Source: CAYNFH01 sp964396385 (GTDB lineage: Bacteria; Armatimonadota; Chthonomonadetes; Chthonomonadales; CAJBBX01). Taken from it: a stretch of 48,178 nucleotides of DNA. Within the stretch, counting starts at the first letter, position 1. Every line of letters starts with the position of its first letter. This document shows positions 29,630 to 36,120 of the stretch, one piece after another. The notes under the pieces are model-generated. The model was not told the DNA's origin. It made no database searches and was given only the letters and a program-made list of their open reading frames with translations. Both the position numbers and the translations under genes were made by a program. The stretch spans positions 1 through 48,178 of the forward strand of contig CAYNFH010000020.1 in assembly GCA_964396385.1 (NCBI GenBank), in the 5' to 3' direction.

Positions 29630-31956
29630 ACGCGAGGCGACTCGTATCCGTTGCATGCCTCCTGACCATTCTTGCCGGCTGCAGCCACCCCAGGCAGGCG
29701 AGCCTTCCGGTTGGGCCCCCCTCCGGGCCTGCGGGAGGCGCCCAACAGGCGGAAGGGAGTGCGCAGGTCACACCGGCGAGCTACCAGCGGGATCCCAACA
29801 ACCCCTTCCAGCAGGAAGTGTACTCCGACCCCACCGTAACGGCATCCATTCCGGACTATAAGGTCGACCCCGGATTCAGCAACGTCGCCAACTGGAAGCA
29901 GTTCGCCTCGGCCTTTGACGCGCAGCAGCGGGACTTGCTCGCCAAGAACCTCTTCATCGTGCTCCCGGCGGACCGGCACCAGATGTCGTTCATCTATGAG
30001 GAGAACAACTACACCAAAGGCCCGAAGGACCCGGAGATCCCCTCCTTTGTGACCACGGATTCCACGCTTCACACCTTCCACGTCTACTACGACTACATGC
30101 TGCGCACCATCGAGAACGGCCCGCTCTACGACGCCGCCTCGGACATGACCTTGAAGCTGCTGGACGGCACCCTCCAGCAGTATGAGCAGAGCTCGGACCC
30201 CACACTGCACGAGGCTGCGCTGAAGAACATCGCCTACCTGCTGGTGCCCGCCCGCGCCCTCCAGGTGAAGGTCATGCAGGAGGTGCCCCAGGAGGCCACC
30301 GCCCTGGCGGATAAGGAGTGGGCGCTCATCCAGGCCCACCAGGGCAAGGAGCAGTCGCCCATCTTCGGCTACGCCATCGACTACTCCATGTTCGTGCCCC
30401 GCGGTCACTATACGCGCAACGAGAAGCTGAAGCGGTACTTTGTCGCCGTCATGTGGTACGGCACCGCGCCCTTGCTGGTGCGGGACGACCAGAGCAACAC
30501 CCGCCCGGAGCAGATCCGCCAGGCCGCCCTCCTGGGCGAGCTGCTGACCACTCCGGCGGGGCAGTCCGGCTCGTCCGACCAATCAGAACAGACCGATTCG
30601 TCCCAGAGTGCGCAACCCGGCATGCTGTGGCGCAGGATCTACGAGCCGACGGCGTTCATGGTCGGCATCTCGGACGACATGACGCCCAGCCTCTTCAAGC
30701 AGGTGGTGGACAAAGCGGCGGGAGCCGTCCAGGACCTGGCCGACGACTCCAAGATGGATGCGGTGGTGCAGGAGGCGGAGAAGCGCAGTCCCTCCCAGAT
30801 TGTGAACCTGATGCACGCCGGTTCGCCCAACAAGGAAATCCCGGTCAAGCTGATGGGCCAGCGGTTCGTGGCCGATTCGTTCGTCTTCCAGCAGCTCATG
30901 TACCCCTCAGTCGGTGACGCTAGGAAGGCGCGTATGTGGCCCTTCGGGCTGGACCTGCTCGCCGCGCTGGGCAACGACCGCGCCCTGGACATCCTGCACA
31001 CGGACTACCTCCAGGGCGGGTTCGCCAACTACGACGCCCAGATGCAGAAGATGCGGGACTTCTTCAAGAACACCCCGCCCGACCGCTGGCAGGAGAACGC
31101 CTACTGGGGCTGGCTGGACGTGCTGCGGCGCGTCGTCGAGCCCAAGCCCAAAGGGTACCCCTCCTTCATGCAGGCCGCCGCCTGGCAGGACAAGTCTCTC
31201 AACACGGCGCTGGGGAGCTGGGCGGAGCTGCGGCACGATACCCTGCTCTACGCCAAACAGTCCACCGCGGAGTGCGGGGAGGGCGGCGAGGACGAGGAGA
31301 ACCGCCCGCCTCGCGGCTATGTGGAGCCGGACGTCAAGACCTACAGCCGCCTGCGGTTCCTCCACACCCAGCTCTGGAAGGGGCTCAAGGCGCGCAAGCT
31401 GCTGAGCGAGAACCTGGACGGCAAGTGCCGGGACTTCGATGAGCTGCTGGGCTTCCTGGTGACCGCCTCCCAGAAGGAGCTGCAGAACCAGCCGCTGAGC
31501 CGGGAAGAGGAGGAGGAGATCCACAACTACGGCGACACCATGTCCCGCCTCAACATCTTCACCCAGGAGCTGCACACCAAGAAAAACGGGGAGGACTGGA
31601 GCGAGATCACCAGCGAGACCGACAAGGACATGGCGGTGGCGGCGGACGTGCACACCAACAACGACGAGCAGAAGGTGCTGGAGGTAGCCGCCGGCCATGC
31701 GAACGAGATCTACGTGGTCTTCCCGGCCAAGGGCAAGCTCTGGATCGGACGGGGCGCCGTGTTCAGCTACTACGAGTTCAAACAGCCGATGGACGACCGC
31801 CTGACGGACGAGAAGTGGCAGCAGATGCTCTCCACTCCCAGTCGTCCCTCCATGCAAAACTGGATCAAGAGCTTCTTCTCGGAGAAGGGCGCCAAGCTCA
31901 AAGAGCGCGTGGACGACCGGATCCTGGAAGACACCCGCTCCACCGGCGGATGCTAG
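29626..31956 (+). CDS. DUF3160-domain lipoprotein
   Basis: 776 residues. ATG at 29626 has AAGGAG nine bases upstream and overlaps the preceding stop. The signal ARRLVSVACLLTILAGCS has lipobox LAGC, so the protein is lipid-anchored at the cell envelope. Residues about 25-45 are a Pro/Gly linker derived from a dispersed repeat. The body matches what I know of DUF3160: FVTTDSTLHTFHVYYDYMLR near residue 145, PARALQVKVMQEVPQEA, GQRFVADSFVFQQLMYPSVG near 410, DLLAALGNDRALDIL and NRPPRGYVEPDVKTYSRL near 565, then VAADVHTNNDEQKVLEVAAG. The function of DUF3160 is unknown; the domain is found in extracytoplasmic proteins of several phyla. The TTDSTLH...Y motif is intact. Confidence 0.88.
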   Translation: MNARRLVSVACLLTILAGCSHPRQASLPVGPPSGPAGGAQQAEGSAQVTPASYQRDPNNPFQQEVYSDPTVTASIPDYKVDPGFSNVANWKQFASAFDAQQRDLLAKNLFIVLPADRHQMSFIYEENNYTKGPKDPEIPSFVTTDSTLHTFHVYYDYMLRTIENGPLYDAASDMTLKLLDGTLQQYEQSSDPTLHEAALKNIAYLLVPARALQVKVMQEVPQEATALADKEWALIQAHQGKEQSPIFGYAIDYSMFVPRGHYTRNEKLKRYFVAVMWYGTAPLLVRDDQSNTRPEQIRQAALLGELLTTPAGQSGSSDQSEQTDSSQSAQPGMLWRRIYEPTAFMVGISDDMTPSLFKQVVDKAAGAVQDLADDSKMDAVVQEAEKRSPSQIVNLMHAGSPNKEIPVKLMGQRFVADSFVFQQLMYPSVGDARKARMWPFGLDLLAALGNDRALDILHTDYLQGGFANYDAQMQKMRDFFKNTPPDRWQENAYWGWLDVLRRVVEPKPKGYPSFMQAAAWQDKSLNTALGSWAELRHDTLLYAKQSTAECGEGGEDEENRPPRGYVEPDVKTYSRLRFLHTQLWKGLKARKLLSENLDGKCRDFDELLGFLVTASQKELQNQPLSREEEEEIHNYGDTMSRLNIFTQELHTKKNGEDWSEITSETDKDMAVAADVHTNNDEQKVLEVAAGHANEIYVVFPAKGKLWIGRGAVFSYYEFKQPMDDRLTDEKWQQMLSTPSRPSMQNWIKSFFSEKGAKLKERVDDRILEDTRSTGGC
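29701..29759. repeat. CTTCCGGTTGGGC / GCCCAACAGGCGGAAG inverted repeat in lipoprotein linker
   Basis: Left part CTTCCGGTTGGGC (29704-29716) faces GCCCAACAGGCGGAAGG on the right. The right half is a diverged copy of the element at 29070-29099. It encodes the linker LPVGPPSGPAGGAQQAEG just after the lipobox. Confidence 0.6.
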
Positions 31957-31966
31957 AACGGATGGC

Positions 31967-32163
31967 CTCACGCAAAGACGCAAAGACGCAAAGAACAGAT
32001 GACCTCACGCAAAGGCGCAAAGCTGCAAAGGCGCGAGAACCAAACGGAAATCGGGGCACCGGATCGGGCCGGGAGACGTTCGCATTCCTCCGCAGACGGG
32101 GATGCCCAGCCCACGGAAGCCCTTCCCTTGTGCCTTTCTTTGCGTCTTTGCGCCTTTGCGTGA
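31967..32163. repeat. CGCAAAGA octamer stutter: two forward arms and one inverted arm
   Basis: Forward arms 31967-31993 and 32004-32035 are runs of GACGCAAA/GGCGCAAA units. The inverted arm 32135-32163 is TTTGCGTC-TTTGCGCC-TTTGCGTG. Between them lie about 100 bases of unique sequence. This is a recognisable stutter type with period 8. The inverted arm encodes part of the CapA-like signal peptide. Confidence 0.75.
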
Positions 32164-33068
32164 TTCTCCTATCCCTTGCGGCTCCCGCCCGGCCGGACGT
32201 CACGCTCGTGGCCGTGGGAGACGTGATGATGGCGCGCGGCGTGGACCATATATGCCGCAAGCATGGGTGGGACTATCCCTTCCTCCAGGCCCGGCCGGCG
32301 CTGCGAGCGGACATCACCTTCGGCAACCTGGAGTGCCCGGTCTCCAACCGGGGCACGCGCATGAGCCGCCTCTTCACCTTCCGGGCGGATCCCGCGTGCC
32401 TGCCCGCCCTGAAACGCGCGGGGTTTAACGCCCTCTCCGTGGCCAACAACCACGCCATGGACTACGGAAGGCCGGCGCTGGCGGACACCCTCTCCGGCCT
32501 GGAGGCGCAGCAGATAGTTCCGGTGGGGGCGGGACGCACGTACGCCGAGGCCGTCCACGGAAGGATCATCCGTAAGGGGAGGCTGCGCATCGGGTTCCTG
32601 GGCTTCTCCGCCTTCCCCAGCGTGGCGGGTATCTACTCCCCTAGCGAGCCCAGCGTAGCGGTGATGAGCGACGAGCGGCTCACCCAGTGCGTGCGGGACC
32701 TGAAGCGTAGATGCGATCTGGTGGTGGTCTCCTGCCACTGGGGCCTGGAGGGAGTGACGCATCACTCGCGCATGCAGGAGCGGCTGGCGCACCGCGCCAT
32801 CGACGCGGGCGCCTCGCTGGTGCTGGGCCACCATCCCCATGTGCCGCAGGAGATAGAGCGGTATCACGGAGGGGTGATCGTCTACAGCCTGGGCAACTTC
32901 GTCTTCGACGAGTTCAGCCGTGGCGGCAACAGCGGCCTCCTCTTCCGCTGCCGCCTGTCCCGACGCGGCGTGACCTCCTTCTCCACCCGGCCGGTCAAGA
33001 TCGAGCACTGTCGGGCGGTGTTAACCGGCGATAGGCTCGCCGAACCGGTACGCCGCGCCGGGCAATGA
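32130..33068 (+). CDS. CapA-like poly-gamma-glutamate synthesis/metallophosphatase-fold protein
   Basis: 312 residues from GTG 32130; the frame is open back to ATG 31962 but that part is pure repeat. The chosen start gives a signal peptide (PFFASLRLCVILLSLAAPA) whose hydrophobic part is encoded by the inverted CGCAAAG repeat arm. The CapA domain follows at once: VTLVAVGDVMMARGVDH, FGNLECPVSNRG, FNALSVANNHAMDYGR, VSCHWGLEG and LVLGHHPHVPQEIE, then YSLGNFVFDEF. These Asp/Asn/His residues are the metal-site residues of the metallophosphatase-like CapA fold. CapA takes part in poly-gamma-glutamate capsule export or anchoring; no capBC is nearby, so a different exported phosphoesterase-like role is possible. 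Confidence 0.85.
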   Translation: MPFFASLRLCVILLSLAAPARPDVTLVAVGDVMMARGVDHICRKHGWDYPFLQARPALRADITFGNLECPVSNRGTRMSRLFTFRADPACLPALKRAGFNALSVANNHAMDYGRPALADTLSGLEAQQIVPVGAGRTYAEAVHGRIIRKGRLRIGFLGFSAFPSVAGIYSPSEPSVAVMSDERLTQCVRDLKRRCDLVVVSCHWGLEGVTHHSRMQERLAHRAIDAGASLVLGHHPHVPQEIERYHGGVIVYSLGNFVFDEFSRGGNSGLLFRCRLSRRGVTSFSTRPVKIEHCRAVLTGDRLAEPVRRAGQ

Positions 33069-33071
33069 ATT

Positions 33072-33215
33072 ACCCGGCTAAAGAGAACCGTCCTGTCGGA
33101 CGGGCGGTACAGAATCGGTTTGCTGGAACAGAGCGTCCGACAAGAGCCTATCTGTATCGTCCGTCCGATAGGACGGTTCACACTAGCCGGGCGGTTTCAA
33201 CCCCCGACGGCGGAG
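33072..33215. repeat. YRPSDRTV repeats, inverted pair (copies D and B)
   Basis: Copy D (33072-33112, minus orientation) and copy B (33152-33215, plus) face each other across 39 bases, forming a large imperfect inverted repeat in the 175-base gap between the convergent capA-like and protease genes. Each has a CCGTCC...GGACGG hairpin. It may act as a bidirectional terminator. Apart from this element nothing else is seen in 33069-33243. Confidence 0.7.
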
Positions 33216-33243
33216 CTGCGCACCACTCCATCACTCCGCGCTC

Positions 33244-35037
33244 TTACTCTCCTCCCACCGCCGTACTGGAGAGGTCCACGGCCGCGGAGCTGGTGCCCCA
33301 GATGGCCTGATCGCTCCAGACGTTGAGGCCCCAGATAGCTTGGCTCGAAGCTAGCGTATTGGTGCCCCAGATGGCCTGGGTGCCCCAGATCACCTGCGCC
33401 GTTCCCACGCCCCAGATCACCTGCGATCCGCCCACGATGTTGATGTTGCCGGCATCGTCACGCGAGAGCGTAGGGCTGGTAGCGTAGCCCGTCGCGCGGG
33501 CCGTGCTGGCCAGCGCGGCCGGGATGTTGAGGTAGCCGGCCCCGTAGGTGAGCGGATCGGCGCCCCACTTGTCCGCCGTGAGCATCAGCCGGGCCTTCAC
33601 GGTGTCCGGCGTCAGGCTCGGATCCCGCTGGAGGAGCAGCGCCGCCGCCCCGGAGACCACCGGCGCCGAGACGCTGGTGCCGGAGAGGCGGAAGTACTTG
33701 TTGGAGGACTTGTCGTTCCCGTTGGTGCGGTAGGCGGAGGTAGGCACCTCGTTGGTAGACGCATACGCCGCATCCAGGTAGCTGTTGTTCACCTCCAGGG
33801 AGATAACCTGGTTGCCCGGAGCGACGATGTCCGGCTTCAGCACGAAGTCCAGGCGGCTGGGTCCGCGGCTGGAGTAGGTCGCGATGGTATCGTCCTGCCG
33901 GCTGCCATCCGTGCTCTTCATGGCGCCCACCGTGATCACGTACGGATCGTTGGCCGGTGACTGGATGGTGCCGTACGCCGTGCCGTACCCGCCATTGCTC
34001 ATGCCGGACGCCGGGTTAGCGTTGAGCCGTCCGCCGTTGCCGGCGGCGCAGACCACCACAATCCCGGACTTCCAGGCGGCTTCCACGGCCTGGCAGAGCG
34101 GATCGGTGGTGTAGCTCTCACCCACGGGATGGCCCAAAGAGAGGTTCATCACGCGGATGTTGTAGCGGCTCCTGTTGTTCACCACCCACTGGATGCCGGC
34201 GATGGCGTCGCTGACGGTGCCCGAACCGGCACTGTCCAGCACGCGCACGTTGACTATGTTCGCTTGGCGGGCGACGCCGTAGAAGGTGCGGAAGTACGGC
34301 TGCCCGGTGGAGGCCGCCCCGTTCCCGGCGGCCACCCCGGCCACGTAGGTGCCGTGGCCGCAGAGGTCGTCGGATGTGGGGTTGTCCTCGGCGAAGTTGA
34401 CGCTGGCGAGGATCCGCGTCCCGCCGTCCCCCTGGTTGGCCAGGTCCCGATGCGGATGGACTCCGCTGTCCACCACGGCGATACCCACTCCGGTCCCGGT
34501 GACGCCGAACTGCTGCATCGCCACGTCCGCTCCGCTGGAGCCCACCGTGAACTCATCGCACTTATGGGTTACCAGGTCCGGCGAGACCTGCCGCACGCAG
34601 GGCAGTCTGCGGAGCGCTGGCAGGCTCCGCGCCGGAACGCGGGCGGCCACGGCGTGGATGAGCGGTAGGCTGCGGTAGGGGTCCGCGCCGAGCGCCCGCA
34701 GGCTGGAGATCCGCGCCGCGTCCGGGGCCCCGTCCAGCGTCACAATGACGCGGGACCAGGCTCCGGACCGGCTTGGAAGCACGGATTCCTCTGATCCTCG
34801 GGACGAAAGGCTGGAGCGGGTCAACACGCAGCGGCTGTTTTCGGTCCTGGCTGCTGGAACGGCGGTGGACGGTTGGACGGACGCTGCCTGGGCAGTAGGA
34901 ATGGACGCGGATTGGGCGCGCCCGGGAATGACCTTGTCCGGCATGGCGAGCCCCAGCGCCATGGGCGCCAGGGCCAATGCCAGTGCAACGGGCTCACGCC
35001 GGACGGATGATCGGTTGGTCTTTATCTGAGTAGACAT
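33244..35037 (-). CDS. secreted subtilisin-like serine protease (S8) with C-terminal QxIWG repeats
   Basis: 597 residues; ATG at 35037 with GGAGG seven bases upstream. Residues about 12-42 form the signal region (VALALALAPMALGLA), followed by an inhibitor-I9-like pro-region about 93-160 (SRVIVTLDGAPDAARISSL). The catalytic triad is visible: Asp190 (GIAVVDSGVHPH), His228 (LCGHGTYVAGVAAG) and Ser455 (LSGTSVSAPVVSGAA), with oxyanion Asn334 (CAAGNGG). The C-terminus has five QxIWG motifs (539-543, 548-552, 554-558, 566-570, 577-581), perhaps a sorting, surface-binding or beta-structure element. Secreted, calcium-dependent proteolysis is probable. It lies downstream of the PilZ gene on the same strand. 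Confidence 0.93.
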   Translation of the reverse strand: MSTQIKTNRSSVRREPVALALALAPMALGLAMPDKVIPGRAQSASIPTAQAASVQPSTAVPAARTENSRCVLTRSSLSSRGSEESVLPSRSGAWSRVIVTLDGAPDAARISSLRALGADPYRSLPLIHAVAARVPARSLPALRRLPCVRQVSPDLVTHKCDEFTVGSSGADVAMQQFGVTGTGVGIAVVDSGVHPHRDLANQGDGGTRILASVNFAEDNPTSDDLCGHGTYVAGVAAGNGAASTGQPYFRTFYGVARQANIVNVRVLDSAGSGTVSDAIAGIQWVVNNRSRYNIRVMNLSLGHPVGESYTTDPLCQAVEAAWKSGIVVVCAAGNGGRLNANPASGMSNGGYGTAYGTIQSPANDPYVITVGAMKSTDGSRQDDTIATYSSRGPSRLDFVLKPDIVAPGNQVISLEVNNSYLDAAYASTNEVPTSAYRTNGNDKSSNKYFRLSGTSVSAPVVSGAAALLLQRDPSLTPDTVKARLMLTADKWGADPLTYGAGYLNIPAALASTARATGYATSPTLSRDDAGNINIVGGSQVIWGVGTAQVIWGTQAIWGTNTLASSQAIWGLNVWSDQAIWGTSSAAVDLSSTAVGGE

Positions 35038-35067
35038 CTCGGTCCTCCTTGCTGTTTGCCGCTTCCC

Positions 35068-35120
35068 AGTCCGCGAAGTCGGACTTTGCCTTGGGTAGCC
35101 CGCGACTTCAGTCGCCGGGC
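35068..35120. repeat. two short palindromic repeats upstream of the protease gene
   Basis: AGTCCG-cgaagt-CGGACT (35068-35085) and GCCCGCGACT / AGTCGCCGGGC (35098-35120, one bulge). They lie between the PilZ gene and the protease gene and would fold in the transcript of either strand. Both resemble dispersed REP-like units rather than gene-specific controls. Confidence 0.55.
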
Positions 35121-35135
35121 CAGTTCGGCGGCTGC

Positions 35136-35621
35136 CTAAGCCGCTACCAGGGAGGCAATCTCCGCCTCCCGCTGGGCGAGCTCCCCGATGGCCCTAACGA
35201 GCAGCTCCCGGTCGGTGCCGAAGAAGTGCTCGAAGGCCGCACCGTACGCCCATTCCCCTCCGGGAGCGGCACGCTCGTGGATCAGCGTCGCGACACAGTG
35301 CGCTTCCATTCCGGGGCTCACTTCGATCCAGAGGGTGACTACTCCGGGAGTCTCGAGACGTATGGGGCTCTGCAGCAGCACGCCCAGCGACGTGATGTCG
35401 ATGGTGTGCCCAAAGAGCACCTCGCCTTCGGAGGTTTCGAAGCGGACCGGCCAGTTGACCAGGACCCGGCGCTCTCTGCGGCGGTTGTGGAGCAGTACGG
35501 TATCACCCTGCTGCCGCCACGGGTCATCGATGGATCCCTGGACGGTGAAGTTGGAGACGCGTGCCGAGGCGCAATCCTGAACGCGCAACCGGACGGCAGC
35601 GGACGTGTGAGCGGTCATCAT
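35136..35621 (-). CDS. PilZ-domain protein (c-di-GMP receptor)
   Basis: 161 residues. ATG at 35621 (MMTAHTS) has GGAGGG five bases upstream; a longer frame to 35696 is repeat-derived. Residues about 45-150 are a PilZ domain: the RxxxR arm within HNRRRERRVLVNWPVRF (Arg48, Arg52) and the DxS/TxxG motif DITSLG at 75-80, with Thr in place of the usual Ser. GEWAYGAAFEHF closes the barrel. It should bind c-di-GMP and act on an unknown partner. Its neighbours are a c-di-GMP-metabolising HD-GYP/GGDEF protein on one side and the protease on the other, on the same strand. Confidence 0.85.
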   Translation of the reverse strand: MMTAHTSAAVRLRVQDCASARVSNFTVQGSIDDPWRQQGDTVLLHNRRRERRVLVNWPVRFETSEGEVLFGHTIDITSLGVLLQSPIRLETPGVVTLWIEVSPGMEAHCVATLIHERAAPGGEWAYGAAFEHFFGTDRELLVRAIGELAQREAEIASLVAA

Positions 35622-35655
35622 GGAACCCTCCCTGAGCGGCTTGTATGAGGTCAAC

Positions 35656-35726
35656 GGATGAAGAATGAGGGATGAGGGATGAATCTGGTCCCTCAACCAT
35701 CAGCCATCAACCATCAACCATTGGTT
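35656..35726. repeat. GATGAGG / CCATCAA heptamer stutter
   Basis: GATGAAGAATGAGGGATGAG-type 7-mers (35656-35682), an ATCTGG centre, then CCATCAA heptamers (35690-35722). Bases 35687-35719 are identical over 33 positions to 47235-47267 inside the ceramidase-like gene. It lies upstream of the PilZ gene. Confidence 0.75.
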
Positions 35727-35834
35727 CAGTGAGGTTTACCGGCCCACTCGCGAAGAGAAGGGGGAGAGGAAGACCTTTTGGCCTTTCCTCCTTTTCTTGC
35801 GGTAATGCCCTTTTCGGCGGCTCGGCGGCCATCG

Positions 35835-35910
35835 GAGAGGTGAGGGGTGAGAGGTGAGAGGTGATAGCCAGATTCCGGCCATTCATCCTTCATCCCTCAT
35901 CCTTCATCCT
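35835..35910. repeat. GGTGAGA / CATCCYT heptamer stutter
   Basis: GGTGAGG-GGTGAGA-GGTGAGA heptamers, an AGATTCCGGCC centre (35870-35880), then CATCCTT-CATCCCT-CATCCTT heptamers. The two arms are not complementary to each other but each is typical of the window's stutter family. The gap 35622-36120 otherwise contains a GGGATTCGGGGTTCGG stretch (36058-36075) and no gene that I can support. Confidence 0.7.
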
Positions 35911-36120
35911 TTCGCGGTCAGGCCCGTAGCTTTGCGTCCCCGGGTTTCCTCGGGTTTGCCATTATCGTGGGCGGATCAACCATCCATGGAGATGATTCCA
36001 TACGTGGATAATGCCGAAGCCTGTACGGGATACCGGAATGCACGCCGGGAGGAATGCGGGATTCGGGGTTCGGGGTTCGAAGAACGGTGGTCCGGAGTCA
36101 CCCCCTCACCCCCTTCAGCT

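Noticed and set aside
36058..36095. tRNA-like GGTTCGAA box
   Set aside because: A GGGTTCGAA-like string occurs, but there is no acceptor stem, D-arm or anticodon arm around it; it belongs to a stutter repeat.
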